Assembly (NCBI RefSeq): GCF_013386165.1
Contig: NZ_JACAOS010000022.1
Location: 227,369 to 291,368 of the forward strand
Reading direction: 5' to 3'
Source: Pseudomonas gingeri
GTDB taxonomy: Bacteria > Pseudomonadota > Gammaproteobacteria > Pseudomonadales > Pseudomonadaceae
DNA: 64,000 nucleotides
The notes under the pieces were generated by a model. The model searched no databases, was not told the origin of the DNA, and worked only from the letters and a program-made list of their open reading frames with translations. This document shows positions 1 to 8,264 of the stretch, in pieces; position 1 is the first letter of the stretch, and each line of letters starts with the position of its first letter. Both the position numbers and the translations under genes were made by a program.

Positions 1-304
1 TCAACTCGACCTGCAGGCCGCGACGTTGCGCTTCTTCGCCGCTCAATTTCAGGCTCTGGGGATCGGCGTCGAGGCCGATCAGGCGCGACGGGGCGAAGAC
101 CTGCTGCAGATACTGGAAGGACTTGCCCTGGCCGCAACCGGCATCGAGGATCACCGGGTTGGCCGGCAGGGCGTCGCTGAACAGACCGCGCAGATCGTTG
201 ATTGCCACCCGCAGCACGTGGTGCTGCCAGGTGTGGCTGCGCAGGAACCAGAAACCGAAACGGGTTTCTTCGACGTAGGTGTCACTCAGGTAGGGGTTGC
301 TCAT
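1..304 (-). CDS. SAM-dependent methyltransferase of the APE cluster (partial, 3' end beyond base 1)
   Basis: The first ~100 codons read MSNPYLSDTYVEETRFG and include a class I SAM-binding motif I, VILDAGCGQGKSF (about residues 49-61), followed by an acidic strand-2 end in LIGLDADP. This is the fold of small-molecule methyltransferases. The ATG at 304 overlaps the TGA of the upstream flavoprotein gene (ATGA), so it belongs to the same operon. In aryl polyene clusters a methyltransferase of this kind is thought to methylate the aryl head group; assigning that substrate here is inference. The gene leaves the window before its C-terminus, so length and later motifs cannot be judged. Confidence 0.85.
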   Translation of the reverse strand, partial: MSNPYLSDTYVEETRFGFWFLRSHTWQHHVLRVAINDLRGLFSDALPANPVILDAGCGQGKSFQYLQQVFAPSRLIGLDADPQSLKLSGEEAQRRGLQVEL

Positions 305-1548
305 GCCGGGGTACTCGCACAGATTTCCGACAGCATCCGCAGACGGCGCCGAGGTTCGCTGACAAAGGGGTTGCGCTCGTCCCAGGCATAGCCGGCGAGG
401 ATCGCACTGATCATGGCGCGGATTTCCGGCGAGCTGCCGGGATGAAAAATCACATCCTGGAAAGTCCCGGCGTACCAGCCTTCGACGTAGCAGCGGAAGG
501 TGTCGACTCCGCGCTTGAGCGGTTCGGCGAACTGGGTCTGCCAGTCAACGCTTTCGCCTTGCAGTTGACGATGCAGCAGGCCGGCGGCCATGCTCGCCGA
601 ACGCATGGCGATGGTCACGCCGGAGGAAAACACCGGGTCGAGGAATTCCGCCGCGTTGCCCAGCAGGGCGAAGCCCGGCCCGTGCAGGGTTTTGACGTTG
701 GCCGAGTAGCCGCCAATGGTCCGTGCCGGGGTGTCCCACACGGCGTTTTCCATCACCGCTTGCAGGCTCGGAGTTTGTGCGACGAAGCCTTTGAGGCAGG
801 CATCCAGGTCATCGGTGCGCCCGGCAAAGTGTTCGGCGGCGGCGACCACACCGATGGAGCAACGGCCATTGCTGAACGGGATGGTCCAGAACCAGATATC
901 GCGCTTTTGCGGATGGGTGGTGATAAGGATCTTTTCCCGCTCGAAACCGGGGTGTTCGATACGGTCTTCGACGTGGGTGAAGACGGCTTGGCGCACCGGG
1001 AAATTCGAGGGTGCTTCGAGGTCGAGCAGGCGCGGCAGCACCCGGCCGTAGCCGCTGGCATCGAGGACGAAGCGGGCTTCGATCAGGTACTCGCTGCCGT
1101 CTTCGCGACGGGCCCGCAGTTGCGGTTGTGGAAGGTCGAAATCAACGCTGACCACGGCTTCGCCGTAGCGGATTTCCACGCCCTGCAGTTGTGCCTGATC
1201 CGCCAGCAGCTTGTCGAAATCGGCACGCTGGACCTGGAAGGTGGTCGGCTTGCCGTTGCTGAATGTCTTGCCGAAGTCGAAGGCGCTGTAGTGTTCGCCC
1301 CAGGCGAAGGCCGCGCCGTTCTTCAACTGGAACCCGGCGGCGTTGACGGCGTCGAGCATGCCGGCTTCTTCGACGAAATCCAGGCAGTGGGACAGCAGGC
1401 TTTCACCGATGGAAAAGCGCGGGAAGTGTTGGCGCTCGACAATCAGCACGTCGTGACCGTTGCGCTTGAGCAAGGCGGCAGCGATGGCGCCGGAAGGGCC
1501 GGCGCCAATCACCACGACTTCGCGACGCTCCATTTCAATCATTGGCAC
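301..1548 (-). CDS. Flavin-dependent halogenase-like FAD oxidoreductase of the APE cluster
   Basis: 415 residues. The N-terminus has a dinucleotide-binding GxGxxG (VVVIGAGPSG, residues 11-20) and ERQHFPRFSIGES, typical of the tryptophan-halogenase/geranylgeranyl-reductase superfamily. Two signatures associated with true flavin-dependent halogenases are visible: WxWxIP (WFWTIP, 219-224) and FxxPxxSxG (F302, P305, S308, G310) after the FAD motif GFALLGNAAEF. It lies between the exporter gene (14-bp overlap) and the methyltransferase (4-bp overlap). APE and xanthomonadin clusters commonly carry such a protein, and xanthomonadins are brominated. Whether this one halogenates or only oxidises/reduces its substrate cannot be decided from sequence. 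Assignment to the family is firm; the catalytic role is inference. Confidence 0.85.
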   Translation of the reverse strand: MPMIEMERREVVVIGAGPSGAIAAALLKRNGHDVLIVERQHFPRFSIGESLLSHCLDFVEEAGMLDAVNAAGFQLKNGAAFAWGEHYSAFDFGKTFSNGKPTTFQVQRADFDKLLADQAQLQGVEIRYGEAVVSVDFDLPQPQLRARREDGSEYLIEARFVLDASGYGRVLPRLLDLEAPSNFPVRQAVFTHVEDRIEHPGFEREKILITTHPQKRDIWFWTIPFSNGRCSIGVVAAAEHFAGRTDDLDACLKGFVAQTPSLQAVMENAVWDTPARTIGGYSANVKTLHGPGFALLGNAAEFLDPVFSSGVTIAMRSASMAAGLLHRQLQGESVDWQTQFAEPLKRGVDTFRCYVEGWYAGTFQDVIFHPGSSPEIRAMISAILAGYAWDERNPFVSEPRRRLRMLSEICASTPA

Positions 1549-3952
1549 ACAGGCTCCTTGCGGGGTTCGACGGATTCATAGGGATAGGTTTGCTGTCGTC
1601 ACGCTTGGCGGCCGTGATCGGCTGGGCGTTCTGCGGCGCTGGTGTCTTGTCGCTCGGACGTGCGGCCCAAGGCGCGAGCAGGAAGCTGAAGGCCAGCCCC
1701 AGGCTGACCGCCAGGCCGAAATTGCTCACCGCTGGGGTACTGGAAATCGCCAGCAGGCCGAATGACAGCCAGGTGGTCAGCGCCGCCAGCAGGGTGCCCA
1801 ACAGACTGACGGCAGCCCCGCCGATCTGCTCGCGCATCAGGATCGCGTAGTCGACGCTGATGGCGGTCACCAGCAGCAGGCCGAACAGGCTGAACAGCGT
1901 CAACGGCTGACCGAGCCAGCCGAGGCTGGCCAGGCTGCAGAGGGCCGCCAGCAGTGGCAGTGCAACGATTCGCAGAGCGCCGCCGAGACCGAACGGCAGG
2001 ATCAGCAACAGCACGATCAGTACGCAGGAGGCCAGTTTCAGTTCGGCGGCGCTGACCTGGGTGGCGGCAAAGACCTTGTTCAGCTCGCCCAGCCGATCCA
2101 CCAGTTGGACGCCCGGCAGACCCACGGTTTGCGACCGCAACAGGTCGGCGTTGTTCAAGCCGCGCAAGCTGACCATGCCCGCCACGCCGTCGGCGTCCGC
2201 GCCCAGCCACAGCAGGCGCCAGGGTTCGGACAACGGGCCTTTGAGGGCGCTGTCGATATCCTGGATCGGCAAGGCTTGCAGTTGTGCCAATTCGTTTTGC
2301 AAGGCCACGGCCGGTACGCCGAGGTCGAGCAAGGGTTGCCAGAACCCCGGCAGTTGCTTGAGGGAATTGTGCAACTGTTGTTGTTCCCGAGGCAGGCTGA
2401 CCACCTGGTCCAGGGACTGATAGCCCTGGAGTTTGCCCTGCTGCACCAGTTGTTCGAGACGTTCGCCGAGGGTGGCCTGACGCTCCAGTAACTGTTGTTG
2501 ATCGGCACCGCGGACCAGGAAGAACTGGCTGGTGGGCTGGTAGCCGGTGATCCGTGCGACGGCCTGGGCCTCGGCCTGCAATTGCGGCGGCGCGCCGACC
2601 CACTGGCGAATATCGTTCTTTGTACTCAGGTGCCACAGGCCACCGGCGCAGAACAGCACCAGCAGCGCCAGCAGCAGGCGGCTGCTCACCTTGCGCAGCA
2701 GCGCTTCACGCAGCCTCAGCAAAACTTCGCAGACCCGCAGCGGCCATTGCGCCGGACGCAGGTCGGTGCCCTTGAGCAACGCCGGCAGCAGGCACACGGC
2801 GGTTAAGTAGGCGCCGAGCAGACCGGCGGCGGAAAACACGGCGATCTGGGTCAGGGCCGGAAACGGTGTCCAGGCCAGGGCCAGGTAACCGATGCAACTG
2901 GTGGCCAGGCTCAGGCTCAGCCCGGGCAGGGTGATGCGCAGGGCCGGCCAGCTGTGCCAGGGTTTCAGGCTCCAGCTCTTGGACAGGTAATGCAGCGGGT
3001 AGTCGACGGCCACGCCGATCAGGCTGGCCCCCAGCACCAGGGTCATCACGTGCAGATGGCCGAACAGCGCCACGCAGGCCACGGTGCCGAACAGCATGCC
3101 CACCAGCACCGGGACGAACGCCAGCAAGACGCGCCAGCGGCGGAAGGCCAGCAACAGCAGCAGGAGAATGCCGACAGTGGCGCCACCGCCGACCCAGGTA
3201 ATTTCCCGGGTCGCCTGTTGCTGGCCATTGGCGGCGTACAGCAGGCCGCTGGCGGCGAGCAGTTGGGCGTCGTCCTGGGCGGCTTCTTCGCGACTGTGCT
3301 TGAGCAGCTCGGCGACTTGCACGGGCAGCTTCATGTCGAAGGCGTTGCCCTGGGTCCGGGCGCGCAACAGCACCCAGCTTTTGCCGTCGGCCTCGGCGAC
3401 CAGCGCGCCGCTGCCGATATCAAATTGCACCGCGCCGGGTTTCGGGCGGCTGTCCTGGATCCGTCCGGTCAGGCCGAGCCAGTCGTCCTGGCTCGGCACC
3501 AGGCTGACCCCGGCAAAGGGATCGAACAGGGCCTGGACTCGTTGCTGGATAAACGCCGCCGGGTGCTCGATCAGTTGTTGCCGGTCCGCGCGGGTGAGCA
3601 TCGCCAGCCGGCTGGCCAGCAGTTGTTGGCGCAAGGCCGGGAGGTCAGCCTGCAAGCTCCATTGCACCGTTTCGAACAGCCCGCTGGCCTGCCAGCGTTC
3701 ACCCAGCCGTTGCGCCAGGGCAATGGCTTTCTGGCGATCGGCCTGGCCCACCAGCACCAGCATTTCCCGGTTCAAGGGCTCCTGCATGCGCTGTTCGGCC
3801 TTGAGTTCCAGGGCATTGGGTGCCGAGCCCGGAACCAGTTCCATGAGGTCGGCCGACACGGGCGCGCCATGGCGCCATTGCCAGCCGGCGAGCGCCAGCA
3901 CGGCCAGCAGCAGGATCAGGAACAGACGCGGCAGCAGGCGTTCACTCGGCAA
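1535..3952 (-). CDS. MMPL/RND-family exporter of the APE cluster
   Basis: 805 residues starting at a TTG that overlaps the LolA-like gene by 11 bp; no ATG is available before residue 36. A hydrophobic N-terminal helix (LFLILLLAVLALAGW) is followed by a periplasmic domain, then two clusters of hydrophobic helices (about 250-400 and 630-780) separated by a second large soluble domain. This is the duplicated layout of MMPL/RND permeases. The gene follows a LolA-like carrier, a pairing typical of APE clusters. The pair probably moves the finished aryl polyene lipid from the inner membrane toward the outer membrane; the substrate is inferred from context. Confidence 0.88.
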   Translation of the reverse strand: MPSERLLPRLFLILLLAVLALAGWQWRHGAPVSADLMELVPGSAPNALELKAEQRMQEPLNREMLVLVGQADRQKAIALAQRLGERWQASGLFETVQWSLQADLPALRQQLLASRLAMLTRADRQQLIEHPAAFIQQRVQALFDPFAGVSLVPSQDDWLGLTGRIQDSRPKPGAVQFDIGSGALVAEADGKSWVLLRARTQGNAFDMKLPVQVAELLKHSREEAAQDDAQLLAASGLLYAANGQQQATREITWVGGGATVGILLLLLLAFRRWRVLLAFVPVLVGMLFGTVACVALFGHLHVMTLVLGASLIGVAVDYPLHYLSKSWSLKPWHSWPALRITLPGLSLSLATSCIGYLALAWTPFPALTQIAVFSAAGLLGAYLTAVCLLPALLKGTDLRPAQWPLRVCEVLLRLREALLRKVSSRLLLALLVLFCAGGLWHLSTKNDIRQWVGAPPQLQAEAQAVARITGYQPTSQFFLVRGADQQQLLERQATLGERLEQLVQQGKLQGYQSLDQVVSLPREQQQLHNSLKQLPGFWQPLLDLGVPAVALQNELAQLQALPIQDIDSALKGPLSEPWRLLWLGADADGVAGMVSLRGLNNADLLRSQTVGLPGVQLVDRLGELNKVFAATQVSAAELKLASCVLIVLLLILPFGLGGALRIVALPLLAALCSLASLGWLGQPLTLFSLFGLLLVTAISVDYAILMREQIGGAAVSLLGTLLAALTTWLSFGLLAISSTPAVSNFGLAVSLGLAFSFLLAPWAARPSDKTPAPQNAQPITAAKRDDSKPIPMNPSNPARSLCAND

Positions 3953-4655
3953 AGTCGTGCTGCTCCGCGTCGCTCAGGGGCAGGGCCGAGGTGCTGTCCT
4001 GCATGCGTAGGACCGTGCTGTCGCCCTGGGTTTCCAGCAGTTCGATGCGTTGCACCAGATCGCCACCGTCGATATTGATCCGGGTGAAGATCTGTTTGAG
4101 CAGTACCGAGCGCGGAATCAGGGTCAGTTGCCAGTGCTGGGCCTCGCCTTGCAGTTGCAGTTCGAAGTCCCGTTGCAGGCCGCTGCTGTCGCCTTGCAGC
4201 ACGGCGATGAACAAGCGGTTCTGTTCGGCCCCGGCGCTTTTGTTCGGGACCATTTGCCAGCCGCTCGGGTCGCGCCGGGCGATGCCTTTGGCGCTGATGC
4301 GGTAGTCCTGTTGCAACGGGGTCTTGAGCAGCCAGAGCAGGCCGTGGTCTTTGGCGAGGACGAAGGTGCCCTTGCTGGTCAGCGGTTGCGGCAAGGCGCG
4401 CAGGTGTTTTTCCTGGATAAAGCTGCCGTGGATCACCGACGGTTTGGCCAGCTGCTCGCTGAGCTGTTGCAGGTCGAAGGCCGAGGCGTGGGTGGACAGG
4501 CCCAGGCAGAACACGAGCAACAGGTCGCGCACGACCCCTGTAGGAGCCGGCTTGCCGGCGATGAGGCCCGCGAGATTTGTGGAGAGCTTGCGGACGCCAT
4601 CGCTGGCAAGCCAGCTCCTACAAAGGGTGTGTTGTATCCAGGTGAGGGGGCTCAT
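3942..4655 (-). CDS. LolA-like outer-membrane lipid carrier of the APE cluster, carrying an in-frame REP insertion
   Basis: 237 residues from the ATG at 4655, which overlaps the thioesterase stop (ATGA). The mature part from about residue 60 (FDLQQLSEQLAKPSVIHGSF) resembles LolA-type carriers (PSVIHGSFIQEKHL..., GLLWLLKTPL). The N-terminus is odd. After MSPLTWIQHTL, 28 codons (residues 12-39) are translated REP-pair DNA. They are followed by a normal-looking signal peptide, VRDLLLVFCLGLSTHASA, with predicted cleavage after ASA (residue 59). A GTG at residue 42 could restart translation at this second signal peptide. The role is likely to shuttle the aryl polyene or its precursor across the periplasm together with the MMPL exporter. 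Family assignment is moderate to good; the true start is uncertain. Confidence 0.8.
   Translation of the reverse strand: MSPLTWIQHTLCRSWLASDGVRKLSTNLAGLIAGKPAPTGVVRDLLLVFCLGLSTHASAFDLQQLSEQLAKPSVIHGSFIQEKHLRALPQPLTSKGTFVLAKDHGLLWLLKTPLQQDYRISAKGIARRDPSGWQMVPNKSAGAEQNRLFIAVLQGDSSGLQRDFELQLQGEAQHWQLTLIPRSVLLKQIFTRINIDGGDLVQRIELLETQGDSTVLRMQDSTSALPLSDAEQHDFAE
4539..4622. repeat. Inverted REP pair inside the LolA-like coding sequence
   Basis: Left arm TGTAGGAGCCGGCTTGCCGG (4539-4558, continuing CGATG) and right arm CATCGCTGGCAAGCCAGC (from 4598, continuing TCCTACA) form the inverted pair typical of Pseudomonas REP doublets. The element is 84 bp, exactly 28 codons, and has no stop codon in the reading frame of the host gene. 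REP doublets are normally extragenic, so its place within a 5' coding region is unusual. Confidence 0.9.
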
Positions 4656-5077
4656 GCGAGCACCTTTTCGACAGCGTCGACGAAGACTTTTGGCGAGGCC
4701 AACTGCATTTCCCGGCTCTGGATCTCCACGGCCACCTGCACGGTGCTGGCGCGGGTCAGGCGTTCGCCACTGGCCAGGTCGGTGATCAGGTAGCTGACCT
4801 TCAAGCGGTTCTCCCACTCCACCAGGTTGGCCCGCACATTGATCTTCTGGCCGAACACCGCCCCGCGCACATAGCGCAGTTGCAGGTCGATCACCGGCCA
4901 CGCATAGCCGGATTCGAGCATCTGCGTGTAGTTGTGGCCGATATGGTCCAGCAACGCGCAGCGGGCGACTTCCAGGTACTTCACGTAATGACCGTGCCAG
5001 ACCACATGCATGGTGTCGACGTCAAAAAACGGCACCAGGATCTCGGTATCGACATGCAACACGCCGCGGCTACGCAT
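4652..5077 (-). CDS. 4HBT-type acyl thioesterase of the APE cluster
   Basis: 141 residues. The N-terminal stretch FFDVDTMHVVWHGHYVKYLE (20 residues) is the hot-dog thioesterase signature around the catalytic Asp and the following His/Tyr strand, as in YbgC/4-hydroxybenzoyl-CoA thioesterases. It starts 8 bp inside the ammonia-lyase gene and ends in an ATGA overlap with the LolA-like gene. In an aryl polyene pathway it could release the acyl chain from an ACP or edit stalled chains; the exact substrate is inference. Confidence 0.87.
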   Translation of the reverse strand: MRSRGVLHVDTEILVPFFDVDTMHVVWHGHYVKYLEVARCALLDHIGHNYTQMLESGYAWPVIDLQLRYVRGAVFGQKINVRANLVEWENRLKVSYLITDLASGERLTRASTVQVAVEIQSREMQLASPKVFVDAVEKVLA

Positions 5078-6614
5078 GCAGCCTCCAGTGTTGCTCGGCG
5101 ATGCGTTTCAGGCACAGGCGCAGCTCGGCTTCGAGGGCGCGGTCTTCGATCACCGGCGGGAAATCCTTGGCCAGGGCTTCGTGCATCGCCGCCAGGGCCG
5201 GCGGCAGCGGCCGTGCATCGTCGGCCTGGCTGCGCAGCCAGACACCTTGATTGGCCGCGAGCAAGGTGGCGGCGGCGACCTGTTCGGTCAGTTCCAGCAC
5301 ACGGATCGCGTCGCGGGCGGCAATGGTGCCCATGCTCACCTTGTCCTGGTTGTGGCATTCGGTGGAACGCGAGAAAACGCTGGCCGGCATGGTGTTTTTC
5401 AGGGCTTCGGCGGTCCAGGCGCTGGTGCCGATCTGCACGGCCTTGAAGCCATGATTGAGCATCGCGCGTTCGGCACTGGCACCGGACAGGTTGCTCGGCA
5501 GGCCATGGTTGTAGCGCACGTCCACCAGCAGCGCGAGTTGGCGATCGAGCAGGTCGGCGACGTTGGCCACCAGGGTCTTGAGGCTGTCCATGGCGAAGGC
5601 GATATGCCCGCCGTAGAAGTGCCCGCCGTGGAGCACGCGTTCTTCTTCGGCGTCGATGATCGGGTTGTCGTTGGCGCTGTTCAATTCCGTTTCGATGAAC
5701 GCACGCAACCAGCCCAGGCTGTCGGCCAGGACCCCGAGAACATGGGGCGCGCAGCGCAGCGAGTAACGATCCTGCAAACGGTGCAGCGGCGCGGTCGGTG
5801 CGTCGATGGCCAGGTCCTTGCGCAACCACGCGGCGACTTGCATCTGCCCCGGGTGCGGCTTGGCGGCGAACAGGCGTTCGTCGAAGTGCTCGGGGTTGCC
5901 TTGCAGCGCCACCACGTTGAGGGCGGTGATGCGGGTCGCTAGTTGCAGCAGGTAGTCGGCGCGGGCAAAGGCCAGGCAGGCCAGGCCGGTCATGACGGCG
6001 GTGCCGTTCATCAACGCCAGGGCTTCCTTGGGCCGCAGCACCAGCGGGTCCCAGCCGAGTTCACGGTGCACGTCGCAGGCTTGGCGGCGTTCGCCGCGAA
6101 ACAGCACTTCGCGTTCGCCGGAAAGGGTTGCGGCCACATAGGACAGCGGTGTCAGGTCACCGCTGGCGCCGACCGAGCCCTCTTCGGGAATCAGCGGCAG
6201 GATATCCTGGTCGAGGAAGGCCTGCAGGCGCTCCAGCAGTTCCACACGCACCCCGGACACGCCATGGCACAGCGACTGCAACCGCGCCGCCAGCACCGCA
6301 CGGGTCGCCTGCGGGTCGAGCAACTGGCCCAGGCCGCAGCCGTGGAAGGTGTAGAGGTGACGCGGCAGCGCCTCGACATGCTGCAGCGGCACCGCCACCA
6401 CGCAGGAGTCGCCGTAGCCGGTGGTGACGCCGTAGATCACGCCTTCCTTGTCCAGCAACGAGTCAAGGAACTGCGCGCCCTTGGCAATGCGCTGGCGGAA
6501 CGCCGGGTCGCCTTGCAGCTGGGTGGGCACCTGACGGTTGGCCAGGGCCAGCACATCTTTGATGCGCAGCGGGAGTTCGCCGAAGGTGACCGGCTCAAGC
6601 GGATGCGTTGTCAT
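5070..6614 (-). CDS. MIO-type aromatic amino acid ammonia lyase (HAL/TAL/PAL family)
   Basis: 514 residues, the usual length. The Ala-Ser-Gly triad that cyclises to the MIO cofactor is at 150-152 within GSVGASGDLTPLSY. The catalytic Tyr loop YGVTTGYG starts at residue 61. The family motif NSANDNP and a C-terminal NQDKVSMG stretch are also present. At the substrate-selectivity pair this protein has Phe90-His91, unlike the Ser-His of histidine, His-Leu of tyrosine and Phe-Leu of phenylalanine lyases as I recall them. In an APE cluster the likely role is to supply the aryl starter by deaminating an aromatic amino acid, rather than histidine catabolism: no hutU/hutI neighbours are present. It overlaps the acyltransferase gene by 20 bp. 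Confidence 0.9.
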   Translation of the reverse strand: MTTHPLEPVTFGELPLRIKDVLALANRQVPTQLQGDPAFRQRIAKGAQFLDSLLDKEGVIYGVTTGYGDSCVVAVPLQHVEALPRHLYTFHGCGLGQLLDPQATRAVLAARLQSLCHGVSGVRVELLERLQAFLDQDILPLIPEEGSVGASGDLTPLSYVAATLSGEREVLFRGERRQACDVHRELGWDPLVLRPKEALALMNGTAVMTGLACLAFARADYLLQLATRITALNVVALQGNPEHFDERLFAAKPHPGQMQVAAWLRKDLAIDAPTAPLHRLQDRYSLRCAPHVLGVLADSLGWLRAFIETELNSANDNPIIDAEEERVLHGGHFYGGHIAFAMDSLKTLVANVADLLDRQLALLVDVRYNHGLPSNLSGASAERAMLNHGFKAVQIGTSAWTAEALKNTMPASVFSRSTECHNQDKVSMGTIAARDAIRVLELTEQVAAATLLAANQGVWLRSQADDARPLPPALAAMHEALAKDFPPVIEDRALEAELRLCLKRIAEQHWRLHA

Positions 6615-7533
6615 CGGATTTCCAGAAAGGGTAGAAATTGAACCATTGGTGCGGTGCCTGCAGGCAGTACTGGCCCAGGCGTTCGGCGTAGCGGGCGGCC
6701 CAGTGGGCGATCACCTGGTCGCGGTCGCTGCGTTTCCACTGCACCGCTTCGGTGAAGGGTTCGAGGGTAATGCGGTAGCGACCCTGGAGCTTCAGGCAGA
6801 ACAACAGGTTGACCGGGCATTTCAGCAATCCGGCCAGCAGCCACGGGCCTTGCGGGAAGGCGGCCGGCTGGCCGAGGAAATCCACCCGCACGTGGCGTGC
6901 ACCTTGCAGCGGCACACGGTCGCCGGCAATCGCCAGCCACTCGCCACGGTCCAGGCGCTGGCTGAGTTGCAGCATGACCGCCGGGTCCAGTTCGCTGACC
7001 TGGATCAGCCGCAGGTTGGTCGCCCCGGCTTCGCCCAGCAGGCGGTTGAAGCCTTCGGCGTGGCGGGTGTGAACCAGCACGTTCATGGTGACCTTTTCGC
7101 CCAGTTCGGCGAGGGCGCGGCAGACTTCCAGGTTGCCCAGGTGGGCGCCTACCAGCATCTGCCCGCGCTCGCCGCGCAACTGATCGCGCAGCAGCGCCGG
7201 GTCAACGATCTCGATCTGCTCGATGCGCAACTTGCCGTTCCACACGTCGAGCTTGTCCAGCAGCGCATCGGCAAAGGCCATGAACTGCCGGAAGACCTTC
7301 ATGCGGGTCGGGCGCAGGGCGTTTTGACCGCTCCAGTCAGCCAGGCGTTGCTGGTATTGCCAGGCACTTTGCCGGGCGCTGCGGCCGAACAGGAAGAAGT
7401 ACAGGACAATACCGTGCAGCACCGGGCTGAGCACTTTGCGACCGAGCACCTTGATGCCGAAGGCGGTGAGTTTCATCAGCCAGAAGCTGCCGCGTTCCTG
7501 CTGGTCGGCCCAGTGTTTCGGTTCGGCACTCAT
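6595..7533 (-). CDS. LpxL/HtrB-like lipid acyltransferase of the APE cluster
   Basis: 312 residues from the ATG at 7533, which overlaps the glycosyltransferase stop (ATGA). The sequence MKLTAFGIKVLGRKVLSPVL then GIVLYFFLFG gives a membrane-anchoring N-terminus. GAHLGNLE provides the H-x4-E form of the acyltransferase catalytic motif, and the C-terminal part (FNFYPFW) matches the lipid A biosynthesis acyltransferase family. In APE clusters a member of this family is present in addition to housekeeping LpxL/LpxM. It probably attaches an acyl or aryl polyene chain to a glycolipid; that substrate is inference. Confidence 0.88.
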   Translation of the reverse strand: MSAEPKHWADQQERGSFWLMKLTAFGIKVLGRKVLSPVLHGIVLYFFLFGRSARQSAWQYQQRLADWSGQNALRPTRMKVFRQFMAFADALLDKLDVWNGKLRIEQIEIVDPALLRDQLRGERGQMLVGAHLGNLEVCRALAELGEKVTMNVLVHTRHAEGFNRLLGEAGATNLRLIQVSELDPAVMLQLSQRLDRGEWLAIAGDRVPLQGARHVRVDFLGQPAAFPQGPWLLAGLLKCPVNLLFCLKLQGRYRITLEPFTEAVQWKRSDRDQVIAHWAARYAERLGQYCLQAPHQWFNFYPFWKSDDNASA

Positions 7534-8264
7534 GCCCGCCACCGTCGCCAGAGAATGTTTGGCAGGCGCAGCAACATGCCGAAGAACAGCCGGGTGTGCA
7601 TGCCGGAAATCAGCGCGTTGTCGTGGAACAGGCGAAAGTGCGAGAGGCCGTCCTGGGGGTAGTGGACCCGGGTCGGCAACCAGCGCATGGGCTGGTTGCG
7701 CCAGGCCAGGCGCACGAGGATTTCCGGGTCGAAGTCCATGCGTTTGCCGAGCCGGGCGTTGTTGATCAAGGCCAGCACCGGCGGCAGCGGATAGACCCGG
7801 AAGCCGCACATGGAGTCCGGAATCTGCAACGACAGGCTGTTGATCCAGACCCAGACATGGGTCAGGTAACGGGCATAGAGCCGGCCCTTGGGCACGCTCT
7901 CGTCGTATTGCGGGTAGCCGCAGATCAGCGCCTCGGGATGCTCGCGTGAAGCGTCGAGGAAGGTGGTGACATCGGCCAGGTCGTGCTGGCCGTCGGCATC
8001 CACCTGCAGGGCGTGGCTGAAGCCCAGACGTGAGGCCTCCCGCAGCCCGGCCATGACCGCGCCGCCCTTGCCCTGGTTGACCGGCAGTTTCACCAGGAAG
8101 ATGGCCTCGTGGCTGGCCAATTGTTCGAGCACCGCGGCACAGGCCGGGCTGCTGGCGTCGTCCACCAGCACGCAGGGCAGACCGGCGTGCAACAGGGCTT
8201 CGACCACTGCGGGCACGGCGGTCTCATGGTTATAGACGGGGATGACGGCGCAGGGCTTATGCAT
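7530..8264 (-). CDS. Family 2 glycosyltransferase of the APE cluster
   Basis: 244 residues from the ATG at 8264 (MHKPCAVIPVYNHETAV). The GT-A start CAVIPVYNH, the VLVDDASS strand and LQVDADGQHD, carrying the DxD metal/nucleotide-sugar motif, are clear GT2 features. The C-terminal half contains hydrophobic, membrane-associating stretches. It overlaps both neighbours (8 bp upstream, 4 bp downstream). Aryl polyenes of proteobacteria are membrane lipids thought to carry a sugar, so this enzyme may glycosylate the lipid anchor; that is inference from the cluster type. Confidence 0.88.
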   Translation of the reverse strand: MHKPCAVIPVYNHETAVPAVVEALLHAGLPCVLVDDASSPACAAVLEQLASHEAIFLVKLPVNQGKGGAVMAGLREASRLGFSHALQVDADGQHDLADVTTFLDASREHPEALICGYPQYDESVPKGRLYARYLTHVWVWINSLSLQIPDSMCGFRVYPLPPVLALINNARLGKRMDFDPEILVRLAWRNQPMRWLPTRVHYPQDGLSHFRLFHDNALISGMHTRLFFGMLLRLPNILWRRWRA

